From: Pseudomonas fortuita | GTDB taxonomy: Bacteria; Pseudomonadota; Gammaproteobacteria; Pseudomonadales; Pseudomonadaceae | Direction: 5' to 3' | NCBI RefSeq assembly: GCF_026898135.2 | Contig: NZ_CP114035.2 | Span: 1,715,501 to 1,779,500, forward strand | DNA length: 64,000 nucleotides | Shown here: piece by piece, positions 56,183-64,000 of the stretch | Numbering within the stretch: the first letter of the stretch is position 1 | Layout: each line of letters begins with the position of its first letter | Notes under the pieces: model-generated | Seen by the model: only the letters and a program-made list of their open reading frames with translations | What the model was told of the DNA's origin: nothing | Database searches by the model: none | Made by a program: the position numbers and the translations under genes

Positions 56183-57946
56183 ATGCCAGAATCGGTTTCT
56201 CCCCGCCAACGCCGTGCCTTACGCCTGGCTTGGCAGTTCGTCCGTCCGTACCGCCGCCAGGTGCTACTGGCCTTGTTGGCCCTGGTGGTCACTGCCGCCA
56301 TCACCCTGTCCATGGGCCAGGGCATCCGCCTGCTGGTAGACCAGGGCTTCATGACCCGCTCCGCGCACCAACTCAACCAGACCATCGGGCTGTTCCTGCT
56401 GCTGGTGCTAGCCCTGGCAGTGGGCACCTTCAGTCGTTTCTACCTGGTGTCGTGGATTGGCGAGCGCTGCGTGGCCGATATCCGCCGTGCCGTGTTCGAC
56501 CACCTGATCGGCCTGCACCCCGGTTTTTTTGAAGACAACCGCAGCTCCGAGATCCAGTCGCGACTGACCTCCGACACCACCTTGCTGCAATCGGTCATCG
56601 GCTCCTCGTTGTCGATGTTCCTGCGTAACGCGCTAATGGTCATTGGCGGTGTGGTGCTGCTGTTCATCACCAACCCCAAGCTCACCAGCATCGTGGTGGT
56701 GGCCCTGCCGCTGGTGCTGGCACCGATCCTGTTGTTCGGCCGGCGGGTGCGCAGCCTGTCGCGCCAGAGCCTGGACCGGGTGGCCGATGTGGGCAGCTAC
56801 GTGGCCGAGACCTTGGGGCAGATCAAGACAGTACAGGCCTACAACCACCAGGCACATGACCGCGAGCGTTTCGCCGACACGGTCGAAGCCGCATTTGGCG
56901 TCGCCCGCAAGCGGATTGCCCAGCGTGCCTGGCTGATTACCTTGGTGATCGTGCTGGTGTTGGGGGCGGTGGGGGTGATGCTGTGGGTCGGCGGCATGGA
57001 TGTAATTGCCGGGCGTATTTCCGCAGGCGAGCTGGCGGCTTTTGTGTTCTACAGCCTGATCGTCGGTAGCGCGTTCGGCACCCTGAGTGAGGTGATCGGC
57101 GAGCTGCAACGTGCGGCGGGTGCGGCCGAGCGTATCGCCGAACTGTTGGCGGCGCGCAGCGCGATCCTGCCACCCACCGTGGCGCAGGCGCTACCGCAGC
57201 AGCGGGCCAGCGGACATATCGAGCTGCAGCAGTTGGTATTCGCCTACCCGTCACGGCCCTCGGTGGCGGCTGTCGATGGCCTGAGCCTGGTCATCGAGCC
57301 TGGGCAGACCGTGGCCTTGGTTGGCCCTTCGGGGGCGGGCAAGTCGACCCTGTTCGATTTGTTGCTGCGCTTCTACGACCCCCAGCAAGGGTGCATCCTG
57401 CTCGATGGGCTGCCGGTTACCGAGCTGGATCCCGACCAATTGCGACGGCAGTTTGCCCTGGTGGCGCAAAACCCCTCACTGTTTCGTGGCACGGTGGAGG
57501 CCAATATCCGTTATGGCCGGCCCGAGGCGACCTTGGCGGAGGTCGAAGCAGCGGCGCATGGCGCCTATGCCGACGAATTTATCCGGCAGCTGCCGCAAGG
57601 CTACCAGACGCCCTTGGGCGAGGGCGGCATCGGCCTTTCCGGTGGCCAGCGCCAGCGCCTGGCGATTGCCCGTGCGTTGCTGGTCGATGCACCGATCCTG
57701 TTGCTGGATGAGGCCACCAGCGCGCTCGATGCGCAGAGCGAGCACCTGATCCAGCAGGCATTGCCCAGCCTGATGGCCGGGCGTACCACGCTGGTGATCG
57801 CCCATCGCCTGGCCACGGTGCAGCACGCCGAGCGCATCGCGGTCATCGACAAGGGGCGGGTGGTGGCGGTGGGCACCCACCGCCAGTTGATCGAGGAAAG
57901 CCCACTGTATGCGCGGCTGGCGGCCTTGCAATTCACAAGCGGCTAA
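56183..57946 (+). CDS. ABC-type half-transporter with fused permease and ATPase (MsbA-like)
   Basis: The 587-residue protein has six membrane helices in the N-terminal ABC-type domain (about 20-310) and a C-terminal ATPase (about 340-580). Walker A is GPSGAGKST, the Q-loop is in LVAQNPSLFRG, the signature is LSGGQRQRLA, Walker B is ILLLDEATSALD and the H-loop is VIAHRLAT. As a homodimer it would export a lipid, drug or peptide. It lacks a linked lpxK, so it is probably not MsbA proper. I start at ATG 56183 (MPESVSPRQRRALRLA). Confidence 0.88.
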   Translation: MPESVSPRQRRALRLAWQFVRPYRRQVLLALLALVVTAAITLSMGQGIRLLVDQGFMTRSAHQLNQTIGLFLLLVLALAVGTFSRFYLVSWIGERCVADIRRAVFDHLIGLHPGFFEDNRSSEIQSRLTSDTTLLQSVIGSSLSMFLRNALMVIGGVVLLFITNPKLTSIVVVALPLVLAPILLFGRRVRSLSRQSLDRVADVGSYVAETLGQIKTVQAYNHQAHDRERFADTVEAAFGVARKRIAQRAWLITLVIVLVLGAVGVMLWVGGMDVIAGRISAGELAAFVFYSLIVGSAFGTLSEVIGELQRAAGAAERIAELLAARSAILPPTVAQALPQQRASGHIELQQLVFAYPSRPSVAAVDGLSLVIEPGQTVALVGPSGAGKSTLFDLLLRFYDPQQGCILLDGLPVTELDPDQLRRQFALVAQNPSLFRGTVEANIRYGRPEATLAEVEAAAHGAYADEFIRQLPQGYQTPLGEGGIGLSGGQRQRLAIARALLVDAPILLLDEATSALDAQSEHLIQQALPSLMAGRTTLVIAHRLATVQHAERIAVIDKGRVVAVGTHRQLIEESPLYARLAALQFTSG

Positions 57947-58024
57947 CGCGTCGTAAGCTTGTAACAATTTTGTAGCAATTGCCTGAGAGTATCTGGCTCA
58001 ACTGTTGCGTAAGTGCTCGACCTG

Positions 58025-58054
58025 GCTGCCATTGCTTGATGGCAGCTTTTTTTT
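58025..58054 (+). terminator. intrinsic terminator after the ABC transporter gene
   Basis: The 8-bp perfect stem GCTGCCAT / ATGGCAGC with a TGCTTG loop is followed by eight T. It lies 79 bases after the ABC gene stop and 82 bases before the chemoreceptor start. Confidence 0.9.
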
Positions 58055-58136
58055 GGCCTGCCAACAAGGACATGGAATGTCTTACCTGGTGTTGCGGATG
58101 CGCGCCATTCCTTTCCTTCCGGTTTCGAGATCCACG

Positions 58137-59753
58137 ATGTTGCGTAAATCCCTCAGAGTGCAAATTCTCTCGCTGCTTGGCGGTAGCCTGGTGGCGATGC
58201 TGCTGATCGCACTGGTGTGTTTCCAGTTTTTGTCGTCCAGCGTGCGCGGTTATGCTGAGTTGGTCGACGGGCCGCTTCGGGCCTCGCAACTGATTGACGA
58301 AGCCAACCTGCAGTTCAAGATCCAGGTGCAGGAATGGAAGAACGTGCTGCTGCGCGGGCGTCAGCCGGCTGAGCTGGACAAGTACTGGCAGCAGTTTCAG
58401 GCGCGCGAGCAACAGGTGCAGCAACTGCTCGGGCAATTGATCGACAGCAGCGACGCCAGGCTCAAGGCGCCGTTGCAGCAATTGCGTGATAGCCACCGAC
58501 AGTTGGGCCAGGCCTATGCGCAGGGCCGTCAGGCCTTCGTCGCCGCGGGTGGCGACCCGGTCGCCGGCGATCGGGCGGTCAAGGGCGTGGATCGCGCAGC
58601 CAGTGAGCAGATGAGCGAACTGGTCGAGCAATTGCGTGCCGATGCCCGCCAGCGCGCGGCCAGTATCAGCGCCAGCGCCGAGCGCACGGTATGGCTGGGC
58701 CTGCTGGTGATGCTGGCCTCGGCGGTGACGGTGGGGCTGCTCAGCCTGTGGCTGGTGAACCGCAGCCTGATCGAGCCGATCCGCCAGCTGATCGAGTATG
58801 TTGCGCAGCTGAGCCAGGGCCGTTTTGCCGCCCGGGTGGACAGCCGCCGGGAGGATGAACTGGGGCGCCTGGCGCGGGCCGCCAATACCCTGCGCGACTT
58901 CCTCGCCGACACCGTCGGCCGGCTGAAGGACAATGCCCAGGAGCTGGAAGGAGCCAGCGGCCAGTTGCGCAGCATTGCCGGCTACATGGCCCGCGGCACC
59001 CATGACCAGTTCCAGCGTACCGACCAGGTGGCCACGGCCATGCACGAGATGTCTGCCACCGCTCAGGAAGTTGCCCGCCATGCTGCAGAAGCTGCCCGTG
59101 CGGCGGATGACGCCGACCACAGTGCCCAGGCCGGTGAGCAGGTCATGCAGCAGACTATCGACATCATTGGCGTGGTCAACCGCGAAATCGCCGGTACCGC
59201 AGCGGTGATCCGCGACCTGGAGCATGACAGCACCCGTATCGGCAAAGTACTGGAAGTGATCCGCGGTATTGCCGAGCAGACCAACCTGCTGGCGCTCAAC
59301 GCGGCGATCGAAGCGGCCCGCGCTGGTGAGGCCGGGCGGGGCTTTGCGGTAGTGGCCGATGAGGTGCGCAGCCTGGCCCAGCGCACGGCAGCCTCGATTG
59401 CCGAGATCCATCAGATCATCGAAGCGGTGCAGTCGGGCGCGGTGGAAGCGGTGAAGGCCATCGAAAGCGGCCAGCAGCGAAGCGAAGAGGGGGCCGAGCA
59501 GGTGCAGCAGGCCGGGCAGATGTTGCAGCGCATCACCCTCGCGGTAGAGGCGATCCGCGACATGAACCGGCAGATCGCCACGGCGGCCGAAGAACAGACC
59601 AGCGTGGCCGAAGACATCTCGCGCAACCTCATCGAAATCACCCGTATTGCCACGGCCAACCAGGCGTCTGTGCAGTACACCGAGCAGGCGGGGCAACGCC
59701 TGCATGGGTTGTCGGGGCAACTGGGTGAAGTGACCTCGCGCCTGAGCGCCTGA
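58137..59753 (+). CDS. methyl-accepting chemotaxis protein
   Basis: The 538-residue chemoreceptor has an N-terminal membrane helix (about 8-32), a periplasmic sensor of about 150 residues ([21 protein letters not shown] type), a second helix (about 185-210, [20 protein letters not shown]), a HAMP domain (about 210-265) and the MCP signalling domain with the hairpin tip [35 protein letters not shown]. The ligand is unknown. ATG 58137 gives the standard length. In-frame starts at 58077 and 58098 are possible; one farther upstream would sit inside the terminator hairpin and is unlikely. Confidence 0.9.
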   Translation: MLRKSLRVQILSLLGGSLVAMLLIALVCFQFLSSSVRGYAELVDGPLRASQLIDEANLQFKIQVQEWKNVLLRGRQPAELDKYWQQFQAREQQVQQLLGQLIDSSDARLKAPLQQLRDSHRQLGQAYAQGRQAFVAAGGDPVAGDRAVKGVDRAASEQMSELVEQLRADARQRAASISASAERTVWLGLLVMLASAVTVGLLSLWLVNRSLIEPIRQLIEYVAQLSQGRFAARVDSRREDELGRLARAANTLRDFLADTVGRLKDNAQELEGASGQLRSIAGYMARGTHDQFQRTDQVATAMHEMSATAQEVARHAAEAARAADDADHSAQAGEQVMQQTIDIIGVVNREIAGTAAVIRDLEHDSTRIGKVLEVIRGIAEQTNLLALNAAIEAARAGEAGRGFAVVADEVRSLAQRTAASIAEIHQIIEAVQSGAVEAVKAIESGQQRSEEGAEQVQQAGQMLQRITLAVEAIRDMNRQIATAAEEQTSVAEDISRNLIEITRIATANQASVQYTEQAGQRLHGLSGQLGEVTSRLSA

Positions 59754-59768
59754 CAATTTCAGCGCAAC

Positions 59769-59795
59769 AAAAAGCCCGCGCAAGGCGGGCTTTTT
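59769..59795. terminator. intrinsic terminator between chemoreceptor and tRNA-Pro
   Basis: The stem AAAAAGCCCGC / GCGGGCTTTTT with a short loop works in both directions: a T-run follows on the plus strand and another on the minus strand. It lies 16 bases beyond the chemoreceptor stop and 10 bases beyond the tRNA 3' end. Confidence 0.92.
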
Positions 59796-59804
59796 GAAAG
59801 GATC

Positions 59805-59881
59805 TGGTCGGAGAGACAGGATTCGAACCTGCGGCCTTCTCGTCCCGAACGAGACGCGCTACCTGGCTGCGCTACACTCCG
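59805..59881 (-). tRNA. tRNA-Pro, anticodon CGG
   Basis: Read on the minus strand the 77-base sequence folds as a cloverleaf beginning CGGAGTGTAGCGCAGCC and ending CTCTCCGACCA with CCA encoded. The anticodon stem-loop is CTCG-TTCGGGA-CGAG, with CGG at the anticodon positions. The T arm holds GGTTCGAATCC. Confidence 0.95.
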
Positions 59882-59961
59882 ATGAACAAAATCCTACTGC
59901 ATCCGTTTTTTGCCCGCAAGCCCTTGTTGTTTAAAGGGCCATTGGCAAAAAAAGGTGTTTT

Positions 59962-60183
59962 TCACAGCTCTTTGACGGTGCGGATCTGGTCCTTGTTCAG
60001 GCGCGTGCGCTTACCGTCTAGCTGCTCGAATTCGTAGAAACCGGAGTCTTCGTCAAAGGACGGTTTGTCGGTTGCCTGGATCTCCCGGCCATCGTTCAGG
60101 GTGATGACGGTAGGGGTCGAGCAGCCAGCGAGGGCGCCCAGGCCCAGAGCGAGCAGGAAGGCGGGTAGGGTCCGTTTGATCAT
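59962..60183 (-). CDS. YgdI/YgdR-family lipoprotein
   Basis: The 73-residue protein has a lipoprotein signal (MIKRTLPAFLLALGLGALAGC, lipid on the Cys in LAGC) and the DUF903 body VITLNDGREIQATDKPSFDEDSGFYEFE ending in a basic, hydrophilic tail. Small envelope lipoproteins of this family have no defined function. It lies beside the tRNA, transcribed in the same direction. Confidence 0.9.
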   Translation of the reverse strand: MIKRTLPAFLLALGLGALAGCSTPTVITLNDGREIQATDKPSFDEDSGFYEFEQLDGKRTRLNKDQIRTVKEL

Positions 60184-60370
60184 CGTGTTTCTCCAAGTGC
60201 GATGGTGCTAGATGACATTTATGACGCAGGACTTTAGTGCAAGTTCACTGCAAGTGCAGCATAGCGACAAATCTGTCCCCTTGATCCAGGGCAAGGCTGA
60301 TGGGCGCAACGCCGGAAAAGGTACGCTGTGATATAACTGCGGCCATCTCATCCTGTTGTGACGGACACCC

Positions 60371-60910
60371 ATGAAAGCCAAGGCAGATACCCCCTTCGTG
60401 GCGCTGAACATCGCCGTGCTGACGGTCAGCGACACCCGTACCTTCGACACCGACACCTCTGGCCAGCTGTTCGTCGACCGCCTGAGCGCCGCGGGCCACC
60501 ACCTGGCCGAGCGTGTGCTGCTCAAGGACGACCTGTACAAGATTCGCGCCCAGGTCGCCACCTGGATTGCCGATGACAGCGTGCAAGTGGTGCTGATTAC
60601 GGGCGGTACTGGCTTTACCGGCCGTGACAGCACACCCGAGGCGGTGGCCTGCCTGCTGGACAAGCAGGTCGATGGCTTTGGCGAGCTGTTCCGGCAGATA
60701 TCCGTGGCCGATATTGGCACCTCCACCGTGCAATCGCGCGCCTTGGCCGGGCTGGCCAACGGCACGTTGGTCTGCTGCCTGCCGGGCTCTACCAATGCGG
60801 TGCGCACGGGCTGGGATGGCATCCTGGCCGAGCAGCTCGATGCACGCCATCGCCCCTGCAACTTCGTGGCGCACCTGAAGCAGGCAGCGGCCTGTGACAG
60901 CCGTGGCTGA
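60371..60910 (+). CDS. moaB: molybdenum cofactor biosynthesis protein MoaB
   Basis: The 179-residue protein of the MoaB/MogA/MoeA family has the signature LITGGTGFTGRDSTPEA and the molybdopterin-binding SDTRT (near 19) and LPGSTNAVRTGW. It probably adenylylates molybdopterin. It overlaps moeA by 17 bases, which implies translational coupling. Confidence 0.93.
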   Translation: MKAKADTPFVALNIAVLTVSDTRTFDTDTSGQLFVDRLSAAGHHLAERVLLKDDLYKIRAQVATWIADDSVQVVLITGGTGFTGRDSTPEAVACLLDKQVDGFGELFRQISVADIGTSTVQSRALAGLANGTLVCCLPGSTNAVRTGWDGILAEQLDARHRPCNFVAHLKQAAACDSRG

Positions 60911-62120
60911 GGTCAGCCAGGCCCGGCCGCTGATGCCGGTGGAGCAAGCCCTTGGGCAACTGCTGGCGCTGGCCGAAACGGCGCCAATCCGTGACATCGA
61001 GAACCTGCCGTTGGCCGAGGCCGAGGGCCGCGTACTGGCCACCGACCTGGTGGCCTCGCTCGACCTGCCGCCCTGGCCGAACAGTGCCATGGACGGCTAT
61101 GCCTTGCGCAAGGCCGACTGGCAAGGCGAGCCTCTGCCGGTCAGCCAGCGGATCTTCGCCGGCCATGCGCCGCAGCCGCTGCAGCCAGGCACCTGTGCGC
61201 GCATTTTCACCGGGGCGCCTGTGCCCGAAGGTGCCGACTGCGTCGAAATGCAGGAAAACACCGAAGTGGTCGACGGCGGTCGGGTGCGCTTTCTCGCACC
61301 TTTGCAGGCTGATCAGAACATTCGCCCCCAAGGCCAGGAAACCCGCAAGGGCGAGCAGGTGATGAGCGCCGGTACCCGGCTGGGGCCGATCGAACTGGGC
61401 TTGGCGGCGACGCTGGGTCACGGCCGCCTGGACGTGGTGCGCAAGGTGCGGGTGGCGGTGCTGTCCACGGGAGACGAACTGGTCGAGCCTGGTCTGCCCT
61501 TGGGGCCGGGGCAAATCTACAACAGCAATCGTCGGCTGCTGGTCAGCTGGCTGCAGCGGCTGGGCTGCGATGTTGTGGATGCAGGCATCCTGCCGGATGA
61601 CCTGGCGCTGACCCGCGCATGCCTGGCTTCGCTGGGCGACGTTGATTTGATCTTGTCTACCGGTGGTGTTTCGGTGGGCGAGGCCGACTACCTGGGCGCG
61701 GCGCTGCGCGAAGCCGGCGAACTGGCCTTGTGGAAGCTGGCGATCAAGCCGGGCAAGCCACTGACCTTCGGCCACTTCCAGGGCGTACCGGTGATCGGCC
61801 TGCCGGGTAACCCGGCCTCGACCTTGGTCACCTTTGGCCTGCTAACCCGGCCTTACCTGTTGCGCCGCCAGGGTGTGCCGGATGTCACGCCGCTGCGCTT
61901 CGATATGCCGGCAGGCTTTGACTGGCCCAAGCCTGGCACCCGGCGCGAGTACCTGCGTGCACGCATCGAGCACGGCCAGGTGCGTATCTACAAGAACCAG
62001 AGCTCCGGGGTGCTGCGTAGCGCGGCGTGGGCCGAGGGGCTGGTGGAAGTGCGTGAGGGCAGCACACTGAAACAGGGTGACAGCGTGCCGTTCATTCCCT
62101 TCAGCGAGCTACTTGGCTGA
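60894..62120 (+). CDS. moeA: molybdopterin molybdenumtransferase MoeA
   Basis: The 408-residue enzyme inserts molybdenum into the adenylylated cofactor. Signatures are NSAMDGYALR, IFTGAPVPEGADCVEMQENT, VLSTGDELVEPG, ILSTGGVSVGEADY and GLPGNPAS. Start codon is GTG at 60894, inside the end of moaB. Its last 12 bases overlap the 3' end of the opposite-strand glycosyltransferase. Confidence 0.93.
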   Translation: MTAVAEVSQARPLMPVEQALGQLLALAETAPIRDIENLPLAEAEGRVLATDLVASLDLPPWPNSAMDGYALRKADWQGEPLPVSQRIFAGHAPQPLQPGTCARIFTGAPVPEGADCVEMQENTEVVDGGRVRFLAPLQADQNIRPQGQETRKGEQVMSAGTRLGPIELGLAATLGHGRLDVVRKVRVAVLSTGDELVEPGLPLGPGQIYNSNRRLLVSWLQRLGCDVVDAGILPDDLALTRACLASLGDVDLILSTGGVSVGEADYLGAALREAGELALWKLAIKPGKPLTFGHFQGVPVIGLPGNPASTLVTFGLLTRPYLLRRQGVPDVTPLRFDMPAGFDWPKPGTRREYLRARIEHGQVRIYKNQSSGVLRSAAWAEGLVEVREGSTLKQGDSVPFIPFSELLG

Positions 62121-63356
62121 GCGGCCCAGCCAGGCACTGCCCAGTGGGGCGGCCTCTGACGGTGCTGCCTGGGTCAGGCGCATGTGCACATTCTCCAGCT
62201 GCTGTGCGGCTACGCTCCAGTCATGACGCTGGCGGGCCAACTGGCGCCCGGCAGCGCTCAACTGGCTCATGCGCCAGGGCTGGTTGAGCAGTTGGGTGAT
62301 CAGCAGGGCCAGCTGGTCGCCGTCATCACTGCCCAGGTAGTGCTCACCATTGTTTGCGCTCAGGCCCGATACGCCTTTGCCGGTTGTGATTACCGGCAGG
62401 CCTGCTGCCATGGCCTCGAGGATTTTTACCTTGGAGCCGCCGGCATAGCGCAGCGGCGCGAAGAACAGTGCCGAACGTTTTTGCAACTCACGCAGGTCAG
62501 GGCGGTAGCCGAACCATTCGATGCGCGGGTCGTTCCAGTGCAGTTTCCAGCTAGCCGGCAGGGCGTGCCCGGCTATTGCCAGGCGCACTGCCGGGTTGCT
62601 CATCCACACCTGCGGCATGATGTCCTCCAGCGCCCACTCGATGGCCTCCAGGTTGGCGCCATATTCGAAGTTGCCGACGAACAACAGGCGCTGGCTGTGT
62701 AGCGCGGGTTCCACGTGCTGGTAGAAATCACAGTCAACCCCATTGACCACTACGTTTACCGGCCGTCCGCTGATCTGCGCGATCAGCTCGGCATCGTGGG
62801 CGCTGACTGCCACCAGTTCGGTGGGCTGGCGGAGCACCCTGTGCTCCCAGCGGCGGTAGCGCCAGCGGTCGAAGGCGTTGAGAGGACGCAGCCACAAGGG
62901 CAGCCGGTCGTGGCAGGCCCCACCCATCACCGACTCCAGCGTGTGTTCGCTTAGCATGTAGGGCAGCCCGCGGGCCTGCAGCGCTTTTTCGAAGGGTTGA
63001 AAACTGTAGCTGTGCTCGATCTGGATCACGTCCCAGGGTTCGTCCAGCAATTGCTCGAAACGGTGCCGCAGACAAGGCGAAAGGCCGTTGATGATGGCCC
63101 GCATGGGGTAGTCGATGATTGGCGAAGCCAGCAGGTTCAACGGGCTGTGCAATGGCCGACGGGGTATTACGATCAGGCGTTCGAGCAGTGGCTCCAAGGC
63201 TTCGCGGGCTGCGTCGCTCAGGGGTATTTTTGACTGCGCCAACAGGGTAATGCGATGGCCCTTCTGCGCCAGTGCGCGTATCAGGTGGTATTGCCGGGTC
63301 TTGCTGCCACTGGTGGTTGGCCAGGGTAGATAGGGCAGTGTCCAGAGAATGCGCAT
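62109..63356 (-). CDS. GT4-type glycosyltransferase
   Basis: The 415-residue enzyme has two Rossmann-like halves: N-terminal MRILWTLPYLPWPTTSGSKTRQYHLIRALAQKGH and C-terminal FVGNFEYGANLEAIEWA, RIEWFGYRPDLRELQ and the nucleotide-sugar E-x7-E region GGSKVKILEAMAAGLPVITT. Such retaining enzymes act on surface polysaccharides or lipids. The acceptor is unknown. It stands alone, convergent with moeA, with a 12-base stop overlap. Confidence 0.88.
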   Translation of the reverse strand: MRILWTLPYLPWPTTSGSKTRQYHLIRALAQKGHRITLLAQSKIPLSDAAREALEPLLERLIVIPRRPLHSPLNLLASPIIDYPMRAIINGLSPCLRHRFEQLLDEPWDVIQIEHSYSFQPFEKALQARGLPYMLSEHTLESVMGGACHDRLPLWLRPLNAFDRWRYRRWEHRVLRQPTELVAVSAHDAELIAQISGRPVNVVVNGVDCDFYQHVEPALHSQRLLFVGNFEYGANLEAIEWALEDIMPQVWMSNPAVRLAIAGHALPASWKLHWNDPRIEWFGYRPDLRELQKRSALFFAPLRYAGGSKVKILEAMAAGLPVITTGKGVSGLSANNGEHYLGSDDGDQLALLITQLLNQPWRMSQLSAAGRQLARQRHDWSVAAQQLENVHMRLTQAAPSEAAPLGSAWLGRSAK

Positions 63357-63665
63357 GACCCGGAATCCTCGCTAAAGGCCGCGGATGTAAAGACGCGCCC
63401 ATCGCCAGTGTGCTGAGTACCACTGCCGGGGCGCGTCCATGGCTAGGGTTCGGAGCCCCACACACAAGCGTCAAAAGACTGACTTGCCAGGGGGCGTTGT
63501 TTGCCTAGGTCAAAAACTTGTCAAATGTTCATTTTCTGAGCATAGCGCGCATTGTCGGGTGTGGGAAAAAGACCACGCACGCTTCGGTATTTTTTTGTGG
63601 GCATGCAACGATCCGCGGCCGTGTGTGGTCGAGATCTGGGTCGGTCAATTTCTCGGAGACGCGCG
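63357..63665. other. intergenic region between glycosyltransferase and lipid kinase
   Basis: This 309-base divergent stretch is A/T-richer than its neighbours and contains promoters for both genes. I see no convincing -35/-10 pair, no repeat and no gene. Confidence 0.4.
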
Positions 63666-64000
63666 ATGCAAGGGCGCAAGGCAATGCTGATTCTGCACGG
63701 CAAGCAGGCGATGAATGAAGAGCTGCGCAGCGCCGTGCTGGATCTGCGTGATACAGGCTGGGTGCTGGATGTGCGGGTCACCTGGGAGGCAGGTGACGCG
63801 CAGCGCCTGGTCGGCGAGGCGCTGACGGCTGGCTACAGCCATATCGTCGCTGGCGGTGGGGATGGCACTTTGCGGGATGTGGCCGAGGCCATGGGGCTGG
63901 CGGGCGCCGAAGCCAGCCTGGCGTTGTTGCCGCTGGGCACGGCCAACGATTTCGCCAAAGCCGCCGGCATACCCTTGGAGCCCGCTGCGGCACTGGCGCT
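63666..64000 (+). CDS. yegS: YegS/DAGK-family lipid kinase, N-terminal part (cut by window edge)
   Basis: The frame begins at ATG 63666 ([20 protein letters not shown]) with GGAG 9 bases upstream, and stays open to the window end (111 codons). The nucleotide-binding GGGDGT ([16 protein letters not shown]) and [15 protein letters not shown] are the signatures of diacylglycerol/YegS lipid kinases. Confidence 0.9.
   Translation, partial: MQGRKAMLILHGKQAMNEELRSAVLDLRDTGWVLDVRVTWEAGDAQRLVGEALTAGYSHIVAGGGDGTLRDVAEAMGLAGAEASLALLPLGTANDFAKAAGIPLEPAAALA

Noticed and set aside
58005..58136. Longer N terminus of the chemoreceptor (start at 58005)
   Set aside because: It would translate the terminator hairpin at 58025-58054; the receptor's first membrane helix follows directly from ATG 58137.

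Overview
The window reads as chromosomal core DNA of a Pseudomonas of the P. putida group. The evidence is high G+C, Pseudomonas-type proteins throughout, the gene order gdhB / ppsR-ppsA / rraA / cmaX-cfrX-cmpX-sigX-oprF / nasA-nasTS / pyrD / rmf / rlmL, and many copies of the roughly 35-bp P. putida REP palindrome (GCGGG..CCCGCTCCCACA type). I see no insertion sequence, prophage, integrase or CRISPR array. Assignments rest on recalled family sequences and motifs; no database search was run.

Layout. 1-4.8 kb: a partial GNAT acetyltransferase, a LysR-regulator stub, then a ferric-siderophore cell-surface signalling unit (sigma factor FecI, anti-sigma FecR, TonB receptor with signalling domain). 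5-7.3 kb: lysA divergent from its regulator lysR, with a long palindrome between them. 7.4-22.3 kb: a small acidic protein, gdhB (NAD-glutamate dehydrogenase), divergent ppsR/ppsA, an alpha/beta hydrolase, rraA, and the envelope cluster cmaX-cfrX-cmpX-sigX-oprF. 22.4-27.7 kb: nitrate assimilation on the minus strand: nasS-nasT, then nasA behind a sigma-54 promoter and a leader attenuator, then a PP2C phosphatase-kinase fusion and a cobA gene that has lost its middle. 27.8-36.5 kb: pyrD, rmf with a structured 5' leader, rlmL, a CHASE/PAS/GGDEF diguanylate cyclase, dacB and yggL. 36.5-42.4 kb: a BvgS/BvgA-type two-component pair and dgt. 42.5-47.3 kb: a YqjD/YqjE-type membrane-stress cluster, an Amt-family ammonium transporter preceded by an NtrC-like site, a glutaredoxin-like protein, an M15 peptidase, a small unknown gene under a near-consensus LexA box, and an RluA-family pseudouridine synthase. 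47.4-58 kb: an Aer-type aerotaxis receptor, acnA, rlmM, tusA-like, pdxB, a small hypothetical and an MsbA-like ABC half-transporter. 58-64 kb: a chemoreceptor, tRNA-Pro(CGG), a YgdI/YgdR lipoprotein, moaB-moeA, a glycosyltransferase and the start of a YegS-type lipid kinase.

How the genes connect. Nitrogen is a recurring theme (gdhB, nasST-nasA with sigma-54 control, an Amt transporter with an NtrC-like site, and moaB-moeA, whose molybdenum cofactor nitrate reductase needs). Carbon-node control is a second (ppsR/ppsA, acnA, gdhB), and envelope sensing a third (cmpX-sigX-oprF, the BvgS-type kinase, two chemoreceptors, a diguanylate cyclase). The least explained items are the in-frame gutted cobA, the kinase-phosphatase fusion linked to nitrate uptake, the LexA-box gene of unknown function, and two large inverted-repeat elements (49.15-49.37 kb and 53.5-54.1 kb) that contain no convincing gene.
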